Of a stretch of 64,000 nucleotides of DNA, positions 1 through 8,168 are shown piece by piece. The translations under genes were made by a program, and so were the position numbers. How positions within the stretch are numbered: position 1 is the stretch's first letter; every line of letters starts with the position of its first letter. Source of the DNA: Micromonospora chokoriensis. GTDB taxonomy: Bacteria > Actinomycetota > Actinomycetes > Mycobacteriales > Micromonosporaceae. The stretch lies in assembly GCF_000718555.1 (NCBI RefSeq), contig NZ_JOAN01000009.1:62001-126000 (forward strand), given 5' to 3'. Under the pieces are notes generated by a model, which searched no databases, had not been told where the DNA came from, and saw only the letters and a program-made list of their open reading frames with translations.

Positions 1-111
1 CTGGACGGCGTCCTCGGCGTCGCTGGCCGAGCCCAGCAGGCGATAGGCGATCGCCTCCAGGCGGGCCCTGGAGTGCTCGAACAGCTCGACCTCGTCCGGA
101 CTGAGCGGCAT
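1..111 (-). CDS. ECF RNA polymerase sigma factor, SigJ-like (N-terminal fragment)
   Basis: Only the first 37 codons lie in the window; the gene runs off the left edge. The peptide starts MPLSPDEVELFEHSRARLE and continues through AIAYRLLGSASDAEDAVQ, the region-2.1/2.2 signature of group-4 (ECF) sigma factors that bind the RNA polymerase beta-prime clamp. The RLLGS-x-x-DAEDAVQ form is typical of the large SigJ-type ECF group, which usually carries a SnoaL-like C-terminal domain; that part is outside the window, so the subfamily is inference. The start is the ATG at 111-109. It is transcribed in the same direction as the acetyltransferase gene upstream of it. Confidence 0.85.
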   Translation of the reverse strand, partial: MPLSPDEVELFEHSRARLEAIAYRLLGSASDAEDAVQ

Positions 112-198
112 GGTTCGATAGTCAACCACGCGCGCGACCTCGCCGACCGATCGACGGTGTACGCCGACACAGCCCATCCGGTCACGTAGACCGCGCTC

Positions 199-675
199 TC
201 AGGGCTGCGCCGTCGACGTCCCGGGCGCTTCCGTCGGGTTCGGGAGCCGGACCATGAACACGTCCACCGGGTCCTCGGATTCCAGCGTGAATCCGTGCCG
301 CTCGTACAGCCGCCGGGCCGGGCTGCCCTGCAAGACGTTCAGCCGGACCAGGGTGCCGTCGCGATCGCAGCGGTCCAGCAGCTCGCGCAGCACGGCCGTG
401 CCGATGCCGCTGCCCTGTAGATGCGGGGCCAGGTAGAAGTGCTCCAGCCAGTGGCCGTCCGCGCCGGGCCGCAGCGCCACGCAGCCGGCGAACGCGCCGC
501 CCACCTCGACAACCCAGGTGTACGCCGGTGCGAACCCGTCCCGCAGGCGCTGCCGGACCCGCTGGTCGTCGTACCGCCCGAGCCGCTCCAGATCGGCCCG
601 CAGCACCACCGCCCGCAACTCGGCCACCGCGTCGACGTCCGCCGTCGAGGCTGGCCGAATCTCCCAGTCCGCCAT
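199..675 (-). CDS. GNAT family N-acetyltransferase
   Basis: A 158-residue protein with the GNAT fold. The N-terminal strand IRPASTADVDAVAELR is followed by a central acceptor region, then the acetyl-CoA pyrophosphate loop LQGSGIGTAVLRELL near residue 90 (the Q/R-x-x-G-x-G/A motif), and ends with the LYERHGF motif. Family members transfer an acetyl group from acetyl-CoA to an amine; the substrate cannot be read from sequence. I chose the ATG at 675-673; an in-frame TTG lies two codons upstream. There is no clear ribosome binding site, and a TAGCTT hexamer sits about 7 bases before the ATG, so a leaderless transcript is possible. Confidence 0.85.
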   Translation of the reverse strand: MADWEIRPASTADVDAVAELRAVVLRADLERLGRYDDQRVRQRLRDGFAPAYTWVVEVGGAFAGCVALRPGADGHWLEHFYLAPHLQGSGIGTAVLRELLDRCDRDGTLVRLNVLQGSPARRLYERHGFTLESEDPVDVFMVRLPNPTEAPGTSTAQP

Positions 676-713
676 GATCAATAAGCTATCGCGCGCCGGT
701 CAGACATGAGGCC

Positions 714-778
714 GTCAAGATCGAGAAACACATAGGACACCCAAGATTGTCTATGATCTTGCGGGCTCGTCAAGATCG
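714..778. repeat. CAAGAT-rich short repeats upstream of the protease gene
   Basis: GTCAAGATCG occurs twice (near 714 and 769), CCAAGATTG once between them, and the inverse ATCTTG once (near 757), so the stretch holds direct and inverted copies of one hexamer. It is the most AT-rich part of the 214-base gap between the divergent acetyltransferase and protease genes. It is therefore the likely promoter/operator zone. No regulator is identified. Confidence 0.35.
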
Positions 779-889
779 CAACAGGGTCCCTTGGCGCCCC
801 GGGTGGGGGACGGATTGCACGTCTCGCTGGCTGCGGCATCCAAGGGCCGGGCGAACGGCGGGTAATCCGAGCATCGTGGAAGGGAAACA

Positions 890-3712
890 ATGGAATCCAC
901 CCGATGGCCACGTACGCGCAGAGTGGTGACCCTGCTCGCCGCGAGCGTCCTCGTCGCCGGATCCTCGGCGACCTCAGCTCACGCGAACGGACCGGCCGAG
1001 CCCCAGGCGCGGGCCCTCGCGCAGATCGCTGAGTTGCAGCGACTCAAGAAGTCCCTGTCGGCGGTTGAACGAAAGCTGGACAGCCGGCTCGCGATCGAGA
1101 TGCGTAAGCGCAGCAACAGGACGGCAACCGACGCGACGCCGAAGCTGCGAACCGGGGTCCAGATCTCGGCGAACGGCACCACGCCGGTCGTCATCCACGC
1201 CGACAAGGTCGACGATGGTCTGCTGCGACGGCTGCGTGGGGTGGGTGCGACCGTGCGCTACCCGTCGCAGCGCACGGACACGGTCTTCGTCGACGCTCCG
1301 GTGGCCCAGTTGGACGCCATCGCGTCCTGGTCCGAGGTTGGGCGGGTCACGGTGCCGTCCGGCTTCCAGACCTCCCGTACCGATGCGCCCGGACGCCGGG
1401 TGGAGATCGGGCCGGCGGCCAAGAGCGAGACCGCGGAACAGGTCGCCAGCGCGCTGCGCTCCGCCCCGGTGTCGGCCAACGCCGTCGGCCAGGGCGCTGT
1501 GGTCTCCGAGGGTGACCGCGCGCATGCCGCCGATACCGCCCGGAGCAAGTACAAGGTCACTGGTGTCGGTGTGAAGGTCTGTGCCATCTCGGACGGGGTG
1601 CTGTCACTCAACAACTCCGTCGCCGCAGGTGAGCTGCCGGGCGACGTCGACGTGTTGCCTGGACAGGCCGGCCAAGGCGACGAGGGCACCGCGATGCTGG
1701 AGATCATCCACGATCTGGCGCCCTCCGCGAAGCTCGGCTTCGCCACCGCGTACGAGACCGAGGAGAACTTCGCCGACAACATCCTGGCGCTGCGCTTCAG
1801 CGCGCGTTGCGACATCATCGTGGATGACATCCTCTACTACCACGAGGCCGCTTTCCAAGATGGGCTGGTCGCCCAGGCGGTCAGCCAGGTGATCGCCGAT
1901 GGGGCGTTCTACTTCAGCTCGGCCGGCAACGACGGCAACACCATGGACGGCTCCACCGGCAACTACGAGGCCGACTTCGTCGACTCCGGGCGGAGCGTGG
2001 CCAAGTTCGTCGGCAAGGCGCACGACTTCAACCCCGGGTCGGGTGTCCAGATCTTCAACCCGCTGTCCGCCAGCAGCACCGGCAAGGCGGTCACGCTCTG
2101 GTGGAACGACCCGCTCGGCGCCTCTGCCAACGACTACGACATGTACGTGGTCGACGCCGACGGCAACGTGGTGACGGCCTCGCAGGACACCCAGGACGGC
2201 GACGCCGACCCGTTCGAGTTCCTCGGGACCGAGTACGCGGCCGGGCAACGGCTGGCCGTCGTCAAGTTCTCCGGCGAAGACCGGTACTTCCAGCTCAGCG
2301 CGTTGCGCGGCCGGTTCGCCGACACGACGGACGGGTTGAAGGCATACACCACGCCGGGTGTGACCCGTGGGCACAGCGCCGTGCAGCAAGCGTTCTCGGT
2401 CGCGGCCGCGCCGGCGAGCGTGGCGGCGGGCCAGTCGGAGCCCGGCGACCCGGCCAGCCCGGCCGGCCCGTACCCGCAGACGTTCACCCGCACCTCATCG
2501 CTGGAGCGCTTCACCTCCGACGGTCCGCGCCGAATCTTCTTCCAGGCGGACGGGACGCCGGTCACCCCCGGCAACCTCACCTCATCCGGTGGTGAGGTCC
2601 GCCAGAAGCCCGACATCGCCGCGGCCGACGGGGTGGCCACCTCCGTCTGGGGATTCCAGCCGTTCTTCGGCACCTCCGCAGCCGCACCGCACGCCGCCGC
2701 CATCGCGGCCCTGACGCTGTCCGGCAACCCGGGAATGACAAACGCCGAGCTGCGTACGGCGATGACCCGGACCGCGCTCGATCTTGCCCCGGCCGGCGTG
2801 GACGCCCGCTCGGGGCACGGCATGGTCCGGGCCGATCTGCTGCTCAAGGACACCGGGGCGACGCCGCAGCCGCTGGTGCAGGTCGGCAAGCCGATCACGA
2901 CGCCGAAGTCCGGCGACGGTGACCCGTACCTGGAGCCGGGGGAGAAGGCGACGGTGTCGCTGCCGGCGGTCAACGTCGGCGATGGCAAGGCCACCAGCGT
3001 CAGCGTCACCCTCGCCACCGACGATCCGCGTGCCAAGGTGACCGCCCCGCAGCGGTACGGCACTCTCGCACCGGGGGCCAGCAAGTTCATGGGCTTCACG
3101 CTGACGCTGGCGAAGGACTATCCGGTGGGTCGACCGGTGACCCTCACCGCCAAGGCCACGTTCGTCGGAGTGCTGTCGCCGACGACGGGAAGCCAGTTGG
3201 TGGCGACGGGCCAGGTGTCGACCGAAGACCAGGTCTTCGCGTACGCCGGGCCGCCGGTTGCGATCCCGGACAGTGACCAGACCGGTATCACCGCCACCAT
3301 TGACGTCACCGGAGTCGGGTCGGCGGCCGACATGACCTTCTCGATCGACGGCACGGAATGTTCCAGGGATCCCGAGTCGACGACCGTGGGCCTCAGTCAC
3401 CCGTACATCGAGGACGTCACCGCCATCCTCACGGCGCCGAACGGCACCAGCGCGCGACTCTTCACCGGGGTCGGCTTCGGCGGCGCGAACATGTGCCAGG
3501 TGGTCTTCGACGACAGTGCCGACCAGCCGATCACCAAGGTGCAGTCGGCCCAGGCGCCGTTCACCGGCAGGTGGCGACCCGTCGCCCCGCTCGCGCCGCT
3601 CTACGCCGCACCCGTGGATGGCACGTGGACGCTCTCGATGACCGACACAATCGGCGGCTTGGCGGGGACCCTGCGGGCCTTCTCGCTGCACTTCAAGACG
3701 TACGAGGCCTGA
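890..3712 (+). CDS. Secreted subtilase-fold (S8/S53-like) serine peptidase with C-terminal P domain
   Basis: A 940-residue exported protease. A signal peptide (residues 1-32, twin Arg then LLAASVLVAGSSATSAHA) is followed by a short helical propeptide-like region. The catalytic domain spans roughly residues 215-640: Asp in VCAISDGV (about 236) and Ser in FFGTSAAAPHAA (about 596). The canonical HGT histidine motif is absent; at that place the protein reads GDEGTAMLEIIHDLAP, with Glu at about 265. Known S53-like members of this fold use Glu in place of His, so a Ser-Glu-Asp mechanism is a reasonable inference. Residues 780-940 form a proprotein-convertase P domain (IDVTGVGSAADMTFSIDG to GTWTLSMTDTIGG). 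The start is the ATG at 890, preceded by GGAAGGGAA. A strong terminator follows. Substrate unknown. Confidence 0.88.
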   Translation: MESTRWPRTRRVVTLLAASVLVAGSSATSAHANGPAEPQARALAQIAELQRLKKSLSAVERKLDSRLAIEMRKRSNRTATDATPKLRTGVQISANGTTPVVIHADKVDDGLLRRLRGVGATVRYPSQRTDTVFVDAPVAQLDAIASWSEVGRVTVPSGFQTSRTDAPGRRVEIGPAAKSETAEQVASALRSAPVSANAVGQGAVVSEGDRAHAADTARSKYKVTGVGVKVCAISDGVLSLNNSVAAGELPGDVDVLPGQAGQGDEGTAMLEIIHDLAPSAKLGFATAYETEENFADNILALRFSARCDIIVDDILYYHEAAFQDGLVAQAVSQVIADGAFYFSSAGNDGNTMDGSTGNYEADFVDSGRSVAKFVGKAHDFNPGSGVQIFNPLSASSTGKAVTLWWNDPLGASANDYDMYVVDADGNVVTASQDTQDGDADPFEFLGTEYAAGQRLAVVKFSGEDRYFQLSALRGRFADTTDGLKAYTTPGVTRGHSAVQQAFSVAAAPASVAAGQSEPGDPASPAGPYPQTFTRTSSLERFTSDGPRRIFFQADGTPVTPGNLTSSGGEVRQKPDIAAADGVATSVWGFQPFFGTSAAAPHAAAIAALTLSGNPGMTNAELRTAMTRTALDLAPAGVDARSGHGMVRADLLLKDTGATPQPLVQVGKPITTPKSGDGDPYLEPGEKATVSLPAVNVGDGKATSVSVTLATDDPRAKVTAPQRYGTLAPGASKFMGFTLTLAKDYPVGRPVTLTAKATFVGVLSPTTGSQLVATGQVSTEDQVFAYAGPPVAIPDSDQTGITATIDVTGVGSAADMTFSIDGTECSRDPESTTVGLSHPYIEDVTAILTAPNGTSARLFTGVGFGGANMCQVVFDDSADQPITKVQSAQAPFTGRWRPVAPLAPLYAAPVDGTWTLSMTDTIGGLAGTLRAFSLHFKTYEA

Positions 3713-3724
3713 TCCTGACCACCC

Positions 3725-3759
3725 GCACCGCCCCGAGGTGCCGCACCTCGGGGCGGTGC
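3725..3759 (+). terminator. Rho-independent-like terminator after the protease gene
   Basis: A perfect 16-bp inverted repeat (arm GCACCGCCCCGAGGTG) with a 3-base loop, 12 bases after the protease stop codon. There is no T-run, as is usual for high-GC actinobacterial hairpin terminators. Confidence 0.85.
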
Positions 3760-4207
3760 GGAACCCGGCCGCCCATACCGGTCGGCCTGCCCTGTCGCAA
3801 ACCGGACAAGACGGTAAAGCCCCTGGTAGAGCACTCTTAGGGCAGGTGGAGGTAGACGGGTGGCGGGCCACATCCCGATCCTCCGGCCCGGTGGGGACAA
3901 CATCGTCCCTACCGGTGCCGCCCTCACCCAGCCCGGCCTTGATGCCGCGGCGGTCATGGCATAGCTGCCGTGCCGAGCGCGCACACCACAGGCCACGGCT
4001 GCCAACGACACCCTGCGGGCGCCCGCAGCGGTGCCTCCGCCCACCGGGACCAGGACGTCAGCACCGTCGGCAGTCAGGCGACGCCGCCCACCGGCCGTGC
4101 CATCCGTCCCCGTGCCCCGCCGGCCTTTCGCACTGTGGACCCCGCCGGGGTCCGGCGTTGCTCGACCGCGCGCCGAGCCCTGGCGACCGAGCCAGAAAGG
4201 GCCCGAC
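3760..4207. other. Intergenic stretch, no supported gene
   Basis: About 450 bases with no reading frame that has a plausible start, ribosome binding site and protein-like composition. It holds only the end of the protease terminator region and, at its right edge, the AGAAAGG ribosome binding site of the next gene. A promoter for the downstream pair must lie here, but I cannot place one. Confidence 0.5.
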
Positions 4208-4477
4208 ATGGCCGCTCCCACCGCAACCGCAGCCTTGAACGCATCCGTCTTCGCGCCGGGTGACCAGATGCTGCTGACCGTCACCTACTCGGACGCCGAC
4301 ACCAAACCGTTGACCGTCACCATCGTGGTCACCGACGCGCAGGGCAACAGCAGCGCGCCGGTCAAGGTCACCGCGGTCATCGACCCGCTCACCGTGACCA
4401 TCAGCGACAACTCCGGGCGTACCTGGACCCGGGTCTCCGACAACGGCTCGGTGGCCGTGTACCGGTCGGTGGCGTGA
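4208..4477 (+). CDS. Ig-like beta-sandwich protein, upstream half of a split gene pair
   Basis: An 89-residue protein, MAAPTATAALNASVFAPGDQ onward, rich in Thr/Val strands (LLTVTYSDAD, LTVTIVVTDAQGNSSAPVKV, LTVTISDNSGRTWTRVSDNG). This looks like one or two bacterial Ig-like or fibronectin-type modules of the kind found in phage tail fibres and glycoside hydrolases. No signal peptide is visible. The start is supported by AGAAAGG 6 bases upstream of the ATG. The stop TGA overlaps the next gene's ATG (TGATG). The protein ends in the middle of what looks like a beta-rich module whose remaining strand (RVTVQVRDAAGNTATATADY) begins the next gene, so the two may once have been one protein. Confidence 0.6.
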   Translation: MAAPTATAALNASVFAPGDQMLLTVTYSDADTKPLTVTIVVTDAQGNSSAPVKVTAVIDPLTVTISDNSGRTWTRVSDNGSVAVYRSVA

Positions 4478-5514
4478 TGCCCCGGGTCACCGTCCAGGTC
4501 CGCGACGCCGCCGGCAACACCGCGACGGCAACCGCCGACTACAGCCTGGGCCAAACTGTGCTCGGTGGCTACTACCTGTCCGGCGGCGCCGATCCGAGCG
4601 CCGACATGGCCGGCGGCAACTTCCGGTCGCTCACCCAGTACCGCAGTTTCGCCGACGGCTACATCTTCCCCGGCTACAACCGGCCCTGGCTGGTCAACCT
4701 GGGTAAGGCCGGGGTGCAGATGAACATGGTCCTGGAGTTGAAGAGCTACGGCGCCCCCAACTACGGGCCGCAGAGCTTCGCGGTGGACGGAGTCAGCTAC
4801 ACCGTGCCGGCGCCGTCGATGACCATCCAGCAGCGACCTGGCACGACCTGGCCGAAGGCGTACGGGTACGGCCAGGTGATCAAAGGGCAGTGCGACGGGC
4901 TGTTCGCCCGCGCTCTGTCGCAGTACCGGACGCTCGGTTTCGGGGTGAACATCCAGCTCGCCTCGGAGTTCGACACCGACCACGAGTTCGGCACCACCGA
5001 GGACGGCAAGGCGTACAACTGGGCCGAGTCGGACGCACGAGCGGTGCAGGCCGTGAACTACATCCTCACCTGGTTCAAGGCGCGCACGTTGCCGGCCGGG
5101 ACGACGTTCTCGGTGGGGCTGGGCGGCTTCGACCGGGCCTGCTTCCAGCGCACCCACCCGGAGTCGTTGATGTCCCGACTCGACTACCTCCAGTGGAACG
5201 CGTACGCCACCAACGCCAGCCACACCGCGCTGGCCCGGTTTCGCCGCACCAAGGACTGGGCGGTGGCGGATCTCGGCCCGGTGGCGTTGTCCCGGCCCGT
5301 GATCATCGCCGAGTGGGGGGTGCGGGTGGCGGAGATCCCGAACCAACCAGCCTGGATCGCCACCGTGCCAGCGGCGATCGCCCAGCTCAACGCCGAGGGT
5401 GGGCCACGGATCGTCCGCACCAACTACTTCAACTCCGGGTGGGGCACCCTGACGCCGAAGGCGGCCGGGTTGACCGCGCTCCGCGAGGCGTACGCCAAGC
5501 GGCCGTACGTCTGA
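4477..5514 (+). CDS. Putative TIM-barrel glycoside-hydrolase-like protein
   Basis: A 345-residue protein. The first 25 residues (PRVTVQVRDAAGNTATATAD) are an Ig-like strand pair. A globular domain follows, with GGYYLSGGADPSADMAGGN, FPGYNRPWLVNLGKAGVQMN and, near the C-terminus, RPVIIAEWGVR. An I-x-E-W-G segment at the end of a strand is typical of the nucleophile strand of TIM-barrel (GH26/GH5-like) glycosidases, and DTDHEFGTTED could hold the acid/base. That catalytic assignment is inference. No signal peptide is seen. The ATG sits inside the upstream TGATG; an in-frame GTG precedes it by one codon. Related architectures occur in phage minor tail proteins, but no other phage gene is nearby. 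Confidence 0.6.
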   Translation: MPRVTVQVRDAAGNTATATADYSLGQTVLGGYYLSGGADPSADMAGGNFRSLTQYRSFADGYIFPGYNRPWLVNLGKAGVQMNMVLELKSYGAPNYGPQSFAVDGVSYTVPAPSMTIQQRPGTTWPKAYGYGQVIKGQCDGLFARALSQYRTLGFGVNIQLASEFDTDHEFGTTEDGKAYNWAESDARAVQAVNYILTWFKARTLPAGTTFSVGLGGFDRACFQRTHPESLMSRLDYLQWNAYATNASHTALARFRRTKDWAVADLGPVALSRPVIIAEWGVRVAEIPNQPAWIATVPAAIAQLNAEGGPRIVRTNYFNSGWGTLTPKAAGLTALREAYAKRPYV

Positions 5515-5524
5515 GTGACGCTGG

Positions 5525-5555
5525 CGGCCCGGTCGGCACGCCGCCGACCGGGCCG
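5525..5555. terminator. Bidirectional hairpin terminator
   Basis: A perfect 13-bp inverted repeat (arm CGGCCCGGTCGGC, loop ACGCC) between two convergent genes, 10 bases after the glycosidase-like stop codon and 53 bases before the end of the calcium-repeat gene. Confidence 0.75.
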
Positions 5556-5608
5556 ACCGGGGAGGAGCACCTCGCCGTCTACGCCGATCCCCAGCAGGGC
5601 GCCACCGG

Positions 5609-6031
5609 TCAGGCCCGGTGCGCGCCCGTCCGGACCGCGTGCGGGTCGCCCAGCACGGTGTCCAGCCGACCGTCGCGGTCACTGTCCACGTAGGTGATGT
5701 CCGGGATTCCGTCACCGTCCACGTCGATCTGGACGACGTCGGCGACACCGTCACCGTCGAGGTCGGTGACCACCTCCACCGAACCGTCCAGGTGGCGGGT
5801 CACGATCGACTGTGCGCCGGGCGCACGCGGCGGCGGCCCGGGCGTCGGCACCGGCGTCGGGGCCGGCGCGGGAGCCGGCGTGGGTCGGGGACCAGGCGTG
5901 GGCGACGGGTGGCTCGGCAACCCGCCGACCGGCGGCGCGCTGGCCTGCTCGACCCCGGTGCCGGTGGGGTCCAGCTCCTCCTCCGACGGGAAGACGTCGC
6001 CCCGTGGGGCCGGATCACGGTAGCTGCTCAT
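5609..6031 (-). CDS. Acidic protein with thrombospondin-type-3-like calcium repeats
   Basis: A 140-residue protein in two parts. Residues 1-75 are low-complexity and Pro-rich (TPGPRPTPAPAPAPTPVPTP). The C-terminal part carries tandem Asp-rich loops: DLDGDGVADVV, DVDGDGIPDIT and DSDRDGRLDTVL. The D-x-D-x-D-G spacing matches TSP3/dockerin-type calcium-binding loops. No signal peptide or membrane segment is visible, which is unusual for a protein of this kind. I chose ATG at 6031-6029 (MSSYRDP); an in-frame TTG upstream is less likely. It is divergent from the next gene, whose start is only about 20-120 bases away. Function unknown; Ca2+ binding is inferred from the repeats. Confidence 0.7.
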   Translation of the reverse strand: MSSYRDPAPRGDVFPSEEELDPTGTGVEQASAPPVGGLPSHPSPTPGPRPTPAPAPAPTPVPTPGPPPRAPGAQSIVTRHLDGSVEVVTDLDGDGVADVVQIDVDGDGIPDITYVDSDRDGRLDTVLGDPHAVRTGAHRA

Positions 6032-6051
6032 GGGCGTAGGGTTCCCCGACG

Positions 6052-6903
6052 ATGACGAGAACAACCGTGCCCGATCGACCGGTGTCCTCGGTGCCCGGTT
6101 TGGTGGAAGATGCGGGGACCGTCGCCACGGTCATGAACGGGGGTCCGAGCGTGGAATTGCGCCGGAATCGGGGATCCCGTGCGCTCGCCTCGGTGTGCGT
6201 ACTCGGTGGGGTGCTCTTGTTGGTCTATCCCAGCGACGGCGCCCTGCTTCGGACGGTCATCGCGGTGGGGGCGATCGCGCTCGGCGCGGTGGCGCTGGTC
6301 AGCGCGGTGCGGCCGTTCCGGTTCGGGATTCACGCGGAGGGGCTCAGCATCCGGCGGCCGGGCCTGCGCCGGGAGATCCCGTGGGCCGAGGTGGACGTGC
6401 TGGTCCTCGACGAGCCGCCCCGACGCGACGGCTACGCGAAACCGCCGAGGCTGCTGCTGGTGCCGGCGCAGGGCGTGCCGCGTGAGCTGGTGACCGCCCG
6501 TCACCCGCTCGACGGCCGCCCGGCCATCGAGTTGCTCGTCCTCGACCAGGTCCGCGAGCAGCCCGAGCAGGTGTCCGCCGCGCTCACCAGCTGTGCCGGA
6601 GACCGGTTCGTCGACCTACTCGCTCTGCGTCGCGCCGCCTTCGACGCCCCGGACCTTCCGGTTGGCCTGCGTGGCTACCAGATGGACCGCATCGACCGGT
6701 TGATCCGACGCGGCCAGGACGCCCTGATGTCCGGGGACGCGTCGACCCGGCAGGCGGCCCAGGGGGAGATCGAACGCGCCACCGCAGCCGGTCTGCCGAT
6801 CGCCCAGCGTGGCTACAACACGTTCCAGACGGATACGGTTCTGGGCGCCCTCGTCGCCGCGTTGGCCGACGAGCAGACCACCGATCGGGAGACCGCCACA
6901 TGA
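6052..6903 (+). CDS. PH-like domain membrane protein
   Basis: Up to 283 residues. Two adjacent membrane helices (ALASVCVLGGVLLLVYPSDG, LLRTVIAVGAIALGAVALVS) are followed by a bacterial PH-like module (FGIHAEGLSIRRPGLRREIPWAEVDVLVLDE) and a soluble helical tail (LPVGLRGYQMDRIDRLIRRG). Proteins with this layout are common in actinobacteria and have no assigned role. The start is uncertain: ATG at 6052, ATG at 6133, or GTG at about 6151 with GGGGG in front of it. The stop overlaps the alditol oxidase start by 4 bases (ATGA), so the two are probably translationally coupled. Confidence 0.65.
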   Translation: MTRTTVPDRPVSSVPGLVEDAGTVATVMNGGPSVELRRNRGSRALASVCVLGGVLLLVYPSDGALLRTVIAVGAIALGAVALVSAVRPFRFGIHAEGLSIRRPGLRREIPWAEVDVLVLDEPPRRDGYAKPPRLLLVPAQGVPRELVTARHPLDGRPAIELLVLDQVREQPEQVSAALTSCAGDRFVDLLALRRAAFDAPDLPVGLRGYQMDRIDRLIRRGQDALMSGDASTRQAAQGEIERATAAGLPIAQRGYNTFQTDTVLGALVAALADEQTTDRETAT

Positions 6904-8168
6904 CCGCGCAGGGACCGAACGCCACGTCGGCCGAGGTGCCGCGCCGCAACTGGGCCGGCAACGTGCGGTACGCCGCGAAGGCGTTCCACCGGCCCACCTC
7001 CGTTGACGAACTACGCCGACTCGTCGCCGGCAGCACCCGGATCCGGGCGGTGGGCAGCGGGCACTCCTTCAACCGTTTCGGCGACACCGACGGTGACCTG
7101 GTCAGCCTCGCCGGGCTGCCCCCGGTCGTCGACGTGGACCACGAGCGGGGGCAGGTCACCGTCAGCGGCGCGCTGCGCTACGGCGACATCGCTCGACAGC
7201 TACACACCCAGGGGTACGCGCTGGCGAACCTCGCCTCGCTGCCGCACATCTCGGTGGCCGGCGCGGTGGCCACCGCCACCCACGGCTCCGGCCCGGCCCA
7301 CGGCAACCTGGCCAGCGCGGTAGCCGGCCTGGAGCTGGTCACCGCCGACGGCGAACTGGTCCGGGTCGACCGCGACACCGACACGTTCGCCGGCATGGTG
7401 GTCGGGCTCGGCGCGCTCGGCCTGGTCACCCGCGTCACCCTGGACGTCGTACCGACCTTCGAGCTGCGCCAGTACGTACGCCTCGACCTCGACCGGGCCG
7501 CGCTGGACGAGGCGCTGGGCTCGGCGTACAGCGTGAGTGTCTTCACCGACTTCCGGACGCCCCGGCTGCGCGAGGTGTGGCGCAAACAGCTGGCGGATCA
7601 GCCGCCGCCCTCGGCGGACTGGCTCGGCACCACCGCCGCCGACCAGCCCCGGCACCCGGTGCTCGGGATGTCGCCGGAGAACTGCACCCCGCAACTCGGC
7701 GAGCCGGGCCCGTGGCACGAGCGGTTGCCGCACTTCAAGCTCGGCTTCACCCCGAGCAGCGGCGACGAGTTGCAGTCCGAATACCACGTCGCGCGTACGG
7801 CGGCGGCCGACGCGCTCGCCGCGCTGGACGACGTGGCGCACCTGATCGCTCCGGTGCTGCTGGTGTCCGAGCTGCGTACCGTGGCGGGCGACGAGTTGTG
7901 GCTCAGCCCGAACTACCGGCGGGACAGCTTCGTGCTGCACTTCACCTGGGTCGACGACACCGAGGCGGTGCTGCCGGTGGTGGCCGCGGTGGAGGAGCGC
8001 TTGGCGCCCTTCACGCCCCGCCCGCACTGGGGCAAGGTCTTCGTCACCGACCCGGCCGAGCTGGCCGCCCGCTACCCGAGGTACGCCGACTTCGCCGGCC
8101 TGCTGACCCACCTGGACCCGACCGGGAAGTTCGGCACCGAACTGCTGGACCACTACCTCCCCCGCTGA
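6900..8168 (+). CDS. xyoA: FAD-dependent alditol oxidase (VAO/GMC-independent family)
   Basis: A 422-residue flavoprotein. An FAD-binding PCMH domain occupies residues 1-190, starting NWAGNVRYAAKAFHRP, with the pyrophosphate loop AVGSGHSFN near residue 55 and ISVAGAVATATHGSG near 120. A D-arabinono-lactone/alditol oxidase C-terminal domain follows and ends with PRPHWGKVF near residue 380. The GSGHSFN histidine is the usual covalent FAD attachment site in this family (AldO/XyoA), which oxidises the terminal hydroxyl of sugar alcohols and makes H2O2. The exact substrate is not readable. It overlaps the upstream membrane gene by 4 bases and its 3' end overlaps the convergent protease gene by 16 bases. 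Confidence 0.85.
   Translation: MTAQGPNATSAEVPRRNWAGNVRYAAKAFHRPTSVDELRRLVAGSTRIRAVGSGHSFNRFGDTDGDLVSLAGLPPVVDVDHERGQVTVSGALRYGDIARQLHTQGYALANLASLPHISVAGAVATATHGSGPAHGNLASAVAGLELVTADGELVRVDRDTDTFAGMVVGLGALGLVTRVTLDVVPTFELRQYVRLDLDRAALDEALGSAYSVSVFTDFRTPRLREVWRKQLADQPPPSADWLGTTAADQPRHPVLGMSPENCTPQLGEPGPWHERLPHFKLGFTPSSGDELQSEYHVARTAAADALAALDDVAHLIAPVLLVSELRTVAGDELWLSPNYRRDSFVLHFTWVDDTEAVLPVVAAVEERLAPFTPRPHWGKVFVTDPAELAARYPRYADFAGLLTHLDPTGKFGTELLDHYLPR

Noticed and set aside
3601..4284. A minus-strand frame covering the gap after the protease gene.
   Set aside because: It runs through a strong terminator hairpin and two plus-strand genes, and its translation has no protein-like pattern.
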